This document shows positions 1-6,999 of a stretch of 10,090 nucleotides of DNA, in pieces. Position 1 is the first letter of the stretch; every line of letters starts with the position of its first letter. The notes below the pieces were generated by a model. That model did not search any database, was not told where the DNA came from, and saw only the letters and a program-made list of their open reading frames with translations. Location of the stretch: assembly GCA_938039345.1 (NCBI GenBank), contig CALHVB010000038.1, positions 1-10,090 on the forward strand, given 5' to 3'. The translations under genes and the position numbers were made by a program. Source of the DNA: an uncultured Sediminicola sp. (GTDB lineage: Bacteria > Bacteroidota > Bacteroidia > Flavobacteriales > Flavobacteriaceae).

Positions 1-702
1 GTAGTAATAGTAGGTTCGGTTTTAGCCTTTGCTGCATCGAGTCTAAAAGATAGAATTAGTGAGAATGAAAAGTTTGAAAAACAACAAAACATTCTTTACG
101 CAATGGGAGTTAGTGAAAATGGAGATGATGAAGGAAGTGTATACTTTGTGCCAACAGATAAGGTTGAAGCAGAATTTACAAAATACATTAAAGAGCAAAT
201 AGTTATAGAAGGTGATAAAGTAACCAAAAATGACGCTGCATATTTAATAGACCTTAAAAAAGAGATTGCAATTTCTAAAAAAGGAGAAACACCTAAGTTA
301 CCTTTGTTCATAGGAGAAAAAGACGGTAGAAAATCATATGTAATTCCAATGTACGGAAAAGGACTTTGGGATGCTATATGGGGATTTATCTCAGTAGATG
401 AAAACTTAGTGGTACAAGGCGTATACTTTGATCATAAAGGAGAAACGCCAGGTTTAGGAGCTAATATTAAGCAACGTTATTTTATGGATGACTTTAAAGG
501 AGAATTAATCCTTAGTGGAGATTCTTTTATAGGTATTAAAGTAGCCAAAGGAAATAATGATCCTGTAAACAAAATTAAAGATGATAACGAAGTAGATGCA
601 TTAGCTGGTGCAACCATTACTGGTAACGGTGTTTCTGCAATGATAAAAGAGAGTGTAAATCTTTACAAACCTTATTTAGAAACCATAAGAGCTAAAAAAT
701 AA
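1..702 (+). CDS. nqrC: Na+-translocating NADH-quinone reductase subunit C (5' partial)
   Basis: NqrC is the subunit of the Na+-NQR pump whose periplasmic domain carries a covalently bound FMN. The reading frame is open from base 1, so 233 codons are visible; the start and first part of the N-terminal membrane helix lie outside the window (the first residues, VVIVGSVLAFAAS, are the end of that helix). The stretch KFEKQQNILYAMGV that follows is typical of NqrC. Family motifs include GLWDAIWGF and GETPGLGANI. The flavinylation motif is DALAGATIT; the acceptor Thr is codon 613-615 (residue 205 of the visible part). The residue before GAT is Ala where many homologues have Ser or Thr. The stop is 3 nt before nqrD, consistent with one operon. 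The predicted modifying enzyme, ApbE, is encoded further along in the window. Confidence 0.97.
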   Translation, partial: VVIVGSVLAFAASSLKDRISENEKFEKQQNILYAMGVSENGDDEGSVYFVPTDKVEAEFTKYIKEQIVIEGDKVTKNDAAYLIDLKKEIAISKKGETPKLPLFIGEKDGRKSYVIPMYGKGLWDAIWGFISVDENLVVQGVYFDHKGETPGLGANIKQRYFMDDFKGELILSGDSFIGIKVAKGNNDPVNKIKDDNEVDALAGATITGNGVSAMIKESVNLYKPYLETIRAKK

Positions 703-705
703 ACT

Positions 706-1353
706 ATGGGACTACTTTCAAAAAAAGACACGAATCTTATATTAGATCCGTTAGCAGATAACAACCCAATAACCATACAAGTATTAGGTATATGTTCGGC
801 ATTAGCAATTACAGCAGAGCTTAAAGCCTCAATTGTAATGGCAGTATCCGTAATGTTTGTATTAGGTATGGGTAACGTAGTAATATCATTAATGCGTAAC
901 ATTATTCCTTCTAAAATTAGAATTATAGTGCAATTAATTGTAGTTGCAACTTTAGTAATTATAGTGGATCAAGTGCTAAAAGCATTTGCTTATGAGTTAA
1001 GTAAAACATTATCAGTATTCGTAGGTTTAATTATTACTAACTGTATTATCATGGGACGTTTTGAGGCTTTTGCATTAGCAAATAAACCTTGGAGATCTTT
1101 CTTAGATGGTATTGGTAACTCTTTAGGCTATGGTATTATCTTAGTAATTATTGGGTTCTTTAGAGAGCTTTTAGGTTCGGGTACTTTATTTGGTTATAAA
1201 GTATTGGGAGACCCTGTAAATAAAACAGGATTATACGCAACTGGATACGAGAATAATGGTTTTATGATTATCCCACCAGCAGCCTTAATCGTAGTAGGTA
1301 TTATAATTTGGGTACAACGTTCTCGTAACCCTGCATTAGTAGAAGAAAACTAA
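706..1353 (+). CDS. nqrD: Na+-translocating NADH-quinone reductase subunit D
   Basis: NqrD is an integral membrane subunit of Na+-NQR. The 215-aa product has the usual family length and about six hydrophobic helices. It starts MGLLSKKDTNLILDPLADNNP, a typical NqrD N-terminus. Cys30 (in LGICSALA) and Cys113 (in ITNCIIMGRFEAFA) match the two conserved half-helix cysteines that, with the pair in NqrE, hold the intramembrane [2Fe-2S] centre lying between NqrF and the NqrC FMN. Other family signatures are PWRSFLDGIGNSLGYG and GFFRELLGSGTLFG. The start codon lies 3 nt after the nqrC stop and no other in-frame ATG fits the conserved N-terminus. NqrD and NqrE are paralogues (also related to RnfE/RnfA), but the order C-D-E-F identifies this one. 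Confidence 0.97.
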   Translation: MGLLSKKDTNLILDPLADNNPITIQVLGICSALAITAELKASIVMAVSVMFVLGMGNVVISLMRNIIPSKIRIIVQLIVVATLVIIVDQVLKAFAYELSKTLSVFVGLIITNCIIMGRFEAFALANKPWRSFLDGIGNSLGYGIILVIIGFFRELLGSGTLFGYKVLGDPVNKTGLYATGYENNGFMIIPPAALIVVGIIIWVQRSRNPALVEEN

Positions 1354-1377
1354 TTAATAAAAAAATAATAAACAGAG

Positions 1378-2112
1378 ATGTTAGAACATATAGAATTATT
1401 TTTTAAATCAATTTTTATAGACAACATGGTTTTTGCTGTCTTTTTAGGGATGTGCTCTTATTTAGCAGTTTCTAAAAAAGTAGCAACAGCAGTTGGTTTA
1501 GGTGCAGCTGTAATATTTGTACTAGCTGTTACAGTACCATTAAACTGGTTGTTAGATCAGTATTTACTTAGAGATGGTGCATTAGCTTGGTTAGGACCAG
1601 AATATGCAGATTATAATCTTAGTTTTTTATCATTTATACTTTTTATTGCTACTATAGCAACAATGGTACAATTGGTAGAGATTGTGGTAGAGAAGTTCTC
1701 TCCATCACTATACAACTCATTAGGTATATTTTTACCATTAATTGCTGTAAACTGTGCTATTTTAGGAGGCTCATTATTTATGCAATCTAGAGATATTCAA
1801 ACTTTAGGTTTGGCATTTAATTATGGAGTTAGCTCTGGTATCGGATGGTTTTTAGCCATATTAGCTATAGCAGCTATTCGCGAAAAAATTAGATATTCTA
1901 ATTTGCCAGCACCATTAAGAGGTTTGGGAATTACTTTTATCATTACGGGTCTAATGGGAATTGGTTTCCAAAGTTTTGGTGGAATGTTAACTGGCGGTGA
2001 TGAAGCTCCTGAAGCAGTAGAAAAGAATACTGCTGAAAAAGTTGAAGAAAAGAAAATTAACGAAGAAGTTGATGAAAATGCAATTTCTTATACTAATGCT
2101 ATAAACGAGTAA
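1378..2112 (+). CDS. nqrE: Na+-translocating NADH-quinone reductase subunit E
   Basis: NqrE is the membrane partner of NqrD. The 244-aa product has about six membrane helices, with Cys26 (in VFLGMCSYLAV) and Cys126 (in LIAVNCAILGG) at the positions expected for the second pair of ligands to the intramembrane [2Fe-2S] cluster. Other signatures are VQLVEIVVEKFSPSLYNSLG and IREKIRYSNLPAPLRGLG. The conserved core ends around residue 200, near the usual family length of about 200. A charged Glu/Lys-rich tail of roughly 40 residues then runs to the stop and has no counterpart in proteobacterial NqrE. The gene lies 24 nt after nqrD and 2 nt before nqrF. The intergenic stretch is A-rich, with AACAGAG just before the ATG, and shows no strong Shine-Dalgarno site. 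Confidence 0.97.
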   Translation: MLEHIELFFKSIFIDNMVFAVFLGMCSYLAVSKKVATAVGLGAAVIFVLAVTVPLNWLLDQYLLRDGALAWLGPEYADYNLSFLSFILFIATIATMVQLVEIVVEKFSPSLYNSLGIFLPLIAVNCAILGGSLFMQSRDIQTLGLAFNYGVSSGIGWFLAILAIAAIREKIRYSNLPAPLRGLGITFIITGLMGIGFQSFGGMLTGGDEAPEAVEKNTAEKVEEKKINEEVDENAISYTNAINE

Positions 2113-2114
2113 GA

Positions 2115-3422
2115 ATGATTTTAGCTACAAGTACTCTAGGAACAATAACAATAACAGTAATAGCATTTATGATATTATTGTTAATATTGGTGGCACTTTT
2201 ACTTTTTACAAAAGAGAAGTTATCGCCATCAGGGCCTGTAACCATAACAATTAACGGAGAAAAGAAAATAGAAGTAGCCTCTGGTAGCTCTTTACTTTCT
2301 ACATTAGGAAATCAAAAAGTATTTTTACCATCTGCATGTGGTGGTGGTGGTACTTGTATCCAATGTGAGTGTCACGTATTATCTGGTGGTGGAGAAGCTT
2401 TACCAACAGAAACACCGCATTTCTCTAAAAAAGAATTAAACCATGGTGCACGTTTAGCTTGCCAAGTTAAAGTAAAGCAAGACATGGAAATTACAATTCC
2501 AGAAGAAGTTTTCGGAATTAAAAAATGGGCTGGTAAAGTAGTTCGTAACTATAACGTTGCTTCTTTTATTAAAGAATTTGTTGTTGAGATTCCTGAAGAT
2601 ATGGGATACAAAGCAGGAGGGTATATTCAAATTGAAATTCCTGAATGTGAAATTAAGTATGCTGATATAGATATTACAGCGCACCCAGAAGAACATGAGA
2701 CTCCAGATAAGTTTAAGGCAGAATGGGATAAGTTTAACCTTTGGCCTTTAACAATGAAAAATACAGAGTTGGTAGAAAGAGCTTACTCTATGGCTTCTTT
2801 CCCAGCTGAAGGTAGAGAAATTATGTTAAATGTGCGTATTGCTACGCCACCATGGGATCGTGCTAAAAACGGTTGGATGGATGTTAACCCTGGGATTGCT
2901 TCTTCTTATATTTTTAGTTTAAAACCAGGAGACGATGTGGTAATATCTGGACCTTATGGAGAATTCTTCATTAACGAGTCAGATTCAGAAATGTTATACG
3001 TAGGTGGTGGTGCAGGTATGGCACCAATGCGTTCGCACTTATATCACTTATTTAAAACATTGCAAACAGACAGAAAAGTTACGTACTGGTATGGTGGACG
3101 TTCTAAAAGAGAATTATTCTACTTAGACCATTTCTATGAGTTAGAGAAGAACTTCCCTAATTTTAAGTTCTACCTAGCATTATCTGAACCAATGGAAGAA
3201 GATAATTGGAAAGTAAAAGAAGATATAGATGCACCAGGAGACGGTTTCGTAGGATTTATACATAATTGTGTTATTGATAATTATTTAAGTAAGCACGATT
3301 CTCCGGAAGATATAGAATTATATTTCTGTGGACCTCCATTAATGAACAAAGCAGTACAAAAAATGGGTGAGGATTTTGGTATTCCAGATGAGCATATCCG
3401 TTTTGATGACTTTGGAGGATAG
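2115..3422 (+). CDS. nqrF: Na+-translocating NADH-quinone reductase subunit F
   Basis: NqrF is the electron-input subunit: it oxidises NADH via FAD and passes electrons to a [2Fe-2S] ferredoxin domain. The 435-aa product has one N-terminal membrane helix (about residues 8-31). A ferredoxin domain follows, with ligands Cys75, Cys81, Cys84 and Cys116 (SACGGGGTC, QCEC, LACQV); Cys86 is an extra non-ligand cysteine. The FAD-binding motif RAYSMAS is at residues 222-228. The NADH-binding part shows GPYGEFFI, YVGGGAGMAPMRSHLY and CGPPLMNKAV. The C-terminus FDDFGG is the family ending. The start lies 2 nt after the nqrE stop, which suggests translational coupling, and the membrane helix follows at once, supporting this ATG. 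It is the last gene of the operon; a strong inverted repeat follows. Confidence 0.98.
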   Translation: MILATSTLGTITITVIAFMILLLILVALLLFTKEKLSPSGPVTITINGEKKIEVASGSSLLSTLGNQKVFLPSACGGGGTCIQCECHVLSGGGEALPTETPHFSKKELNHGARLACQVKVKQDMEITIPEEVFGIKKWAGKVVRNYNVASFIKEFVVEIPEDMGYKAGGYIQIEIPECEIKYADIDITAHPEEHETPDKFKAEWDKFNLWPLTMKNTELVERAYSMASFPAEGREIMLNVRIATPPWDRAKNGWMDVNPGIASSYIFSLKPGDDVVISGPYGEFFINESDSEMLYVGGGAGMAPMRSHLYHLFKTLQTDRKVTYWYGGRSKRELFYLDHFYELEKNFPNFKFYLALSEPMEEDNWKVKEDIDAPGDGFVGFIHNCVIDNYLSKHDSPEDIELYFCGPPLMNKAVQKMGEDFGIPDEHIRFDDFGG

Positions 3423-3433
3423 AAAACAATACT

Positions 3434-3453
3434 ATTTCTGTAAAGACAGAAAT
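3434..3453 (+). other. Short hairpin in the nqrF 3' untranslated region
   Basis: Arms ATTTCTGT (3434-3441) and ACAGAAAT (3446-3453) are perfectly complementary around an AAAG tetraloop. It begins 12 nt after the nqrF stop and ends 3 nt before the main terminator. No T-run follows, so it is not a terminator itself. It may stabilise the mRNA end or be chance in AT-rich DNA. Confidence 0.4.
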
Positions 3454-3456
3454 CTA

Positions 3457-3503
3457 AATAAACGTAAAAACCCAACATTTAATGTTGGGTTTTTACGTTT
3501 ATT
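3457..3503. terminator. Bidirectional intrinsic terminator between nqrF and the convergent gene
   Basis: Two 23-nt arms (3457-3479 and 3481-3503) are perfect reverse complements around a single T at 3480. The stem contains CCCAAC/GTTGGG next to T5/A5 runs, so each strand reads a GC-containing hairpin followed by Ts. It starts 35 nt after the nqrF stop and ends 12 nt from the stop of the minus-strand gene, so it can terminate both converging transcripts. Confidence 0.9.
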
Positions 3504-3515
3504 AAATCTATTATT

Positions 3516-3965
3516 TTAGATAGAAAATTCTATCTGCTGTTTCTTTTTATATTCAAACAGCTTTGTGTAGTCCATTACATTTGAGATATGGTCTAATTTA
3601 CACAGTAAAGAAACTACAGCCGATAATCCATTAAAAAGAACTTCTTTATCAGTGGGGTTATTAGGTTTTTTGTGCTTGTGATGTAATGGTAATTTAAAAC
3701 CACAAGCCTTTAAAAAAGTAGCTTCAATTTTTAATAGTTCCAAAGGAGTATATCCATTAAATTTTCTGCCTAATGTTTGGTGTACTGTGCCAACATAGTT
3801 AAGGGTTAAACTTCCATGAGCATCCGACAGGTTTTTCCATGCATCCGTATGGTCTAAAATGTTGCCTACAGCACATTGTTTACAACACTCAGGATTCAAT
3901 GTGTTGTTATGAAAAGCAATATATAATTTTTTTAAAGCAACTTCTAAACGAGGTGTTGTTTTCAT
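3516..3965 (-). CDS. Conserved flavobacterial protein of unknown function next to nqr (CCxxC motif)
   Basis: The 149-aa product is predicted cytoplasmic and soluble: there is no signal peptide or membrane helix. I recall similar proteins beside nqr genes in Flavobacteriaceae, sometimes labelled NADH-quinone reductase subunit F, but nothing here supports that label: ferredoxin, FAD and NADH motifs are all absent. Visible features are an N-terminal MKTTPRLEVALKKLYIAFHN, a cysteine cluster CCKQCAVGN (Cys27, Cys28, Cys31), further Cys88 and Cys122, and a His-rich segment LPLHHKHKKP (residues 92-101). This pattern could bind a metal or an iron-sulfur centre, which is inference. The gene converges on nqrF and diverges from the pair ending in apbE, with 115 nt between start codons. 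No TAnnTTTG element or clear ribosome binding site is visible upstream. The ATG is followed directly by the LEVALKKLY helix-like start, so it is likely correct. Confidence 0.85.
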   Translation of the reverse strand: MKTTPRLEVALKKLYIAFHNNTLNPECCKQCAVGNILDHTDAWKNLSDAHGSLTLNYVGTVHQTLGRKFNGYTPLELLKIEATFLKACGFKLPLHHKHKKPNNPTDKEVLFNGLSAVVSLLCKLDHISNVMDYTKLFEYKKKQQIEFSI

Positions 3966-4068
3966 AATCTACATTTTAAACATTAAAATACTAAAAAAAC
4001 AATTACATAAAAAATAGTGCCATTAAAAATGAATAGGAAAGACTCCGTTACTACTCATTCTATTGTAT

Positions 4069-4081
4069 TATTTTTGCAGCA
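4069..4081 (+). promoter_or_regulatory. Candidate Bacteroidota -7 element (TAnnTTTG) abutting the start codon
   Basis: TATTTTTG at 4069-4076 is a perfect match to the Bacteroidota -7 consensus TAnnTTTG. The ATG of the following gene starts only 4 nt later, at 4081, so transcription would begin at or within a few bases of the ATG, giving a leaderless mRNA. The -33 element is weak: TTA at 4048-4050 lies at the right distance (18 nt) instead of TTG. Confidence 0.5.
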
Positions 4082-4443
4082 TGAGTAAAGCACTTACAGC
4101 GCAAGAATTACATAATTTAGCTATGAATATTGTTGGCAAGCAATTAGAAGAAAATGGCTTTGAGTTTATGGCAATTAATAGTGAGCTTAAAAAGAATCCA
4201 CAGTATGTTTGCTTAAAAGATAAAAAGCTTCATTTTATTGTGGTAAAAGCGATTGTATACCCTAACGATCCCAAAAATTTTGATGGCTTAGCTTTAGAAA
4301 AAATGAGAGACCATGCCATAAAGTTTGAAGCCGATACTTTTTATGCTGGTGTTGGTTTGGTAAATGCAGAAGATTATAACTTACCAGTATATTTAAATGA
4401 GCCCTACATTGTGGATTATGACGGACTTATAAAAATAGATTAA
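4081..4443 (+). CDS. Conserved protein of unknown function, coupled to apbE
   Basis: The product is 120 aa from the ATG at 4081 (MSKALTAQELHNLAMNIVGK). The frame stays open upstream to a possible TTG at 4063, which would add MYYFCS, but that stretch overlaps the promoter element and looks unlike coding sequence, so I prefer the ATG. It is a soluble, mixed alpha/beta protein without signal peptide, membrane helix or cysteine cluster. Notable segments are QLEENGFEFMAINS, YVCLKDKKLHFIVVKAIVYP and EADTFYAGVGLVNAEDYNLP. The alternation of strands and charged residues vaguely recalls small nuclease-like folds, but no catalytic motif is evident, so I assign no function. Relatives may carry an nqr-derived label because of position; the sequence gives no redox motif. 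The stop is 1 nt before the apbE start, so the two are almost certainly cotranscribed and translationally coupled. Confidence 0.85.
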   Translation: MSKALTAQELHNLAMNIVGKQLEENGFEFMAINSELKKNPQYVCLKDKKLHFIVVKAIVYPNDPKNFDGLALEKMRDHAIKFEADTFYAGVGLVNAEDYNLPVYLNEPYIVDYDGLIKID

Positions 4444-4444
4444 G

Positions 4445-5452
4445 ATGAAAAAAATAACAGTTGTATTATTTTTAATGGGTATTGTTTCTTGTAAAACAGA
4501 GGCGCCAAAAATATATAAAAATACAAGTAGTGGTCCTGCTTTAGGAACATCGTATACTATTATTTATTTAGCCAATAAAGAGTTAGATTTTAAAAAAGAA
4601 ATAGATTCCGTATTTACAGTGGTAAACAAATCTATGTCTACGTATATGCCAAGTTCAGATATATCTAAAATAAATAAAGGAGATACTACTGTTGTAGTAG
4701 ATGCTATGTTTAAAGATGTTTTTAAGTTATCTAATGAGGTTTATACGGCTACAGACGGTTATTTTGATCCTACTGTAGGGGCATTGGCTAATGCTTGGGG
4801 ATTTGGGCCAGGAAAACAAGTGAAATTAGATAGTACCATGGTAGATAGTATTTTGCAGTATGTTGGTTTTTCTAAAGTAAGTATAACTAATGCTAATACG
4901 GTTAAAAAATTATACCCTAATATTTATTTTGATTTTAATGCTGTAGCCAAAGGGTATACATTAGATTGCTTAGCAAAATTTTTAGATAAAAAGAATATTG
5001 ATAATTATTTAATAGAATTAGGAGGGGAAATTGTAGCGAAAGGGCAAAATACAATAAAGCAAAAGCCTTGGTTGGTAGGAGTAGATGATCCAGAAGGAGA
5101 AAATAGAAGTAGCCCAAAGGTATTATTAAATATAAAAGATAAGGCCTTAGCATCATCGGGTAATTATAGAAAATTTAGAATAGATAAAGTAACGGGCGAA
5201 AAGTATGTACACACTATAAACCCTAAAACTGGTTACACCAAAAATTCTTCTATTTTAGGAACAACAGTTATTGCGAATACATGTGCTGCTGCAGATGCCT
5301 ATGCAACCAGTTTTATGGCTATGGATTTACCAGAATCCAAGCAATTGCTATCTAAGAATAATGAATTAGAGGCTTTTATTATATATGTAGATGAAAAAGG
5401 AAAAACCCAACAGTTTATGACCGATGGGTTTAAAAAAATGGTTGTTAAATAG
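4445..5452 (+). CDS. apbE: FAD:protein FMN transferase, lipoprotein
   Basis: ApbE uses FAD and a divalent metal ion to attach FMN through a phosphoester bond to Thr in target proteins, here very likely NqrC (and NqrB) of the neighbouring pump. The 335-aa product has the usual family length. A short signal peptide ends in a lipobox, IVSC, with Cys16 as the lipidated residue, so it is a membrane-anchored lipoprotein acting on the periplasmic side. Family motifs in order: ANAWGFGP (about 115-122), DFNAVAKGYTLD (163-174), ELGGEIVAKG (191-200), KPWLVGVDDP (207-216), SSGNYRKF (237-244), HTINPKTGY (256-264) and DAYATSFMAM (284-293), whose Asp and Thr belong to the metal/FAD site. It starts 1 nt after the preceding gene and is convergent with the next, leaving 14 nt between stops. 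Confidence 0.96.
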   Translation: MKKITVVLFLMGIVSCKTEAPKIYKNTSSGPALGTSYTIIYLANKELDFKKEIDSVFTVVNKSMSTYMPSSDISKINKGDTTVVVDAMFKDVFKLSNEVYTATDGYFDPTVGALANAWGFGPGKQVKLDSTMVDSILQYVGFSKVSITNANTVKKLYPNIYFDFNAVAKGYTLDCLAKFLDKKNIDNYLIELGGEIVAKGQNTIKQKPWLVGVDDPEGENRSSPKVLLNIKDKALASSGNYRKFRIDKVTGEKYVHTINPKTGYTKNSSILGTTVIANTCAAADAYATSFMAMDLPESKQLLSKNNELEAFIIYVDEKGKTQQFMTDGFKKMVVK

Positions 5453-5466
5453 GGGGGTAAAACATA

Positions 5467-6999
5467 TCATTGAAAAAGGATTTTTCCTTTTTTACTGTCT
5501 TCTTTATTTAAAATTAATTTGTAGATATAAACCCCAGATGGATTATTTTTTCTATCAATAGTAATTTCATTTAATCCAGAACTTATATCTCCTTTTTTGT
5601 TAATAATTACTTTTCCATTTAAATTATATACGTAAAACTCGTATGTATTAGATTTTGTATTATTAAATCTAATAGTAGCTGTAGTTTTAACTGGATTAGG
5701 GTAAATACCAACAGCTTTTTCCGTTTCGGTAATTATGGGTGCTGTAACTTCTGGTAGTAGGTTTGTAAAACTTAAACGATTAAATTCCAAAGAAATTGTT
5801 TTATTTTCTTCTTTATTGTTATGAAGAATAAAAACAATCATAAATATATTTTTTAATTGATTCTTATCTTCAGTAATGGTATTAAAATCAATATAGTTTT
5901 CTTGTTTTTTATCAGATAATACAATGTGTGCTCTAACTTGCTCTTCCCATGCAGTAATAGTATTATCTACAAAAACTATTTCTACTTCTTGTCCTTGAAG
6001 TCCTTTAGATTCTAATCTAAACGCTTTGTAGTTAGAAATGTCTGTGCCTTCAAAATTTGATTTTAAAGAACGGTAGATTGCAATTTTATTTTTTAGTGTG
6101 CCTTTTAATTGTATGCTTCTTTCTATGTATAAGTCTTCAGGATTTTTACTTTGTACATCTTTGTAAATATCAAAAGAAGTAATTTCTTCCACGGCCTCAT
6201 CAATATCTAAGCCCCAAACACCATCAGCAAAATAAATAGTATCAGATATCGTAGTGTCAGATTCGTTAAGTGTAATACCCATAGCATAAACGCCATCTGT
6301 ATCTAAAATAAACGTTTCTTCTTTTGCACCAGATAATCTATAGTTGTTATTAAACAGTGTAGTATTATCTGTTTCTGTACTTAAATAGTTTCCTTTTATT
6401 TGTACTTCTTTAGCTCCCGATAAATTAATTAGATTTAATTTTAGTTTATGGTTGCTATAGCTAGCGTTTTTAACAAAAACTGTAGGTAGTTCTGTAACTT
6501 TAAATGCTACAGCTGTTTTTGAGGTGCTTACAATATTTTCTATAATTTTTTCTACTACGGCTTTTAAATTCGCGGTATTATCTGCCCATATTTGAAAGTT
6601 GTAGTATTTTGAATTACGTGTGTAATCAGATAAATTCCAGTGGCTTTCTATCTGTACTGTATTAGTTTCATCTTCGTAAAAAGAGAAACTACAACTATAT
6701 TCAATAGTACCGTCTTTGTTTTCTTGTTTGGTTACTATTAGTTTTTGTGTTTTGTACATGGTTACATGCCAAATGTTTACTATAGAAGTGCCAATAACAC
6801 GGTCGCAGATTACTTTGGTATGCTCGTATACACCATCGTTAGATTTTGTAGATAAAATAGAACCTCTACGCGCGTTTTTGTTAAAGTAATCTACGGCTAA
6901 AGTTTCTGTAGCATTAGTAATATCTATTAAATCGTTTGGCGTGCTTAAAAACGTCTCTGTATTAGGTATAGCATCTTGGGGTACAAGATTTACTAAATC
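5467..6999 (-). CDS. C-terminal part of split secreted protein, with T9SS type A sorting domain
   Basis: This is the open frame directly downstream of the TAA at 7000-7002, 510 codons plus stop. The first ATG is at 6757-6759 and would give a 430-aa product (MYKTQKLIVTKQ), but that Met lies mid-domain, the 80 codons before it contain no ATG, GTG or TTG, and there is no signal peptide, so an independent gene starting there is unlikely. The 80-codon stretch (LVPQDAIPNTETF, DLIDITNATETLAVDYF, DGVYEHTKVICDRVIG) reads as ordinary protein. A middle region, with TDISNYKAFRLESKG and QVRAHIVLSDKKQENYIDF, resembles beta-sandwich carbohydrate-binding domains. The last 82 residues (5470-5715), from AVGIYPNPVKTTATIRF through NLNGKVI to GVYIYKL, are a T9SS type A sorting domain, which directs export through the type IX system and cell-surface release or anchoring. 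Confidence 0.8.
   Translation of the reverse strand, partial: DLVNLVPQDAIPNTETFLSTPNDLIDITNATETLAVDYFNKNARRGSILSTKSNDGVYEHTKVICDRVIGTSIVNIWHVTMYKTQKLIVTKQENKDGTIEYSCSFSFYEDETNTVQIESHWNLSDYTRNSKYYNFQIWADNTANLKAVVEKIIENIVSTSKTAVAFKVTELPTVFVKNASYSNHKLKLNLINLSGAKEVQIKGNYLSTETDNTTLFNNNYRLSGAKEETFILDTDGVYAMGITLNESDTTISDTIYFADGVWGLDIDEAVEEITSFDIYKDVQSKNPEDLYIERSIQLKGTLKNKIAIYRSLKSNFEGTDISNYKAFRLESKGLQGQEVEIVFVDNTITAWEEQVRAHIVLSDKKQENYIDFNTITEDKNQLKNIFMIVFILHNNKEENKTISLEFNRLSFTNLLPEVTAPIITETEKAVGIYPNPVKTTATIRFNNTKSNTYEFYVYNLNGKVIINKKGDISSGLNEITIDRKNNPSGVYIYKLILNKEDSKKGKILFQ
5473..5492 (+). terminator. Weak terminator candidate after apbE
   Basis: AAAAAGGA (5473-5480) and TCCTTTTT (5485-5492) pair around a TTTT loop, 20 nt after the apbE stop. 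The stem has only two G-C pairs, and the T-run is part of the 3' arm. It lies inside the last codons of the convergent gene, so it would act for apbE only. It may be chance in AT-rich sequence. Confidence 0.35.

Noticed and set aside
2454..2696. Minus-strand open frame inside nqrF
   Set aside because: It lies antisense to well-conserved NqrF sequence and encodes nothing recognisable.
3457..3503. Mobile-element or attachment-site origin for the long inverted repeat
   Set aside because: Position between convergent stops, T-runs and lack of any transposase or integrase point to an ordinary bidirectional terminator.
3516..3965. Calling the 149-aa protein NqrF because of its position
   Set aside because: The true NqrF is intact at 2115-3422; this protein has no ferredoxin cysteine spacing, FAD motif or NADH motif.
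4063..4080. TTG start at 4063 for the gene before apbE
   Set aside because: It overlaps the TAnnTTTG promoter element, the added MYYFCS is unlike the rest of the protein, and an ATG with a convincing N-terminus follows at 4081.
6760..6999. Apparent 240-nt gap without a gene between the two secreted-protein ORFs
   Set aside because: It is coding: the frame of the downstream ORF continues through it without a stop up to the TAA at 7000-7002.
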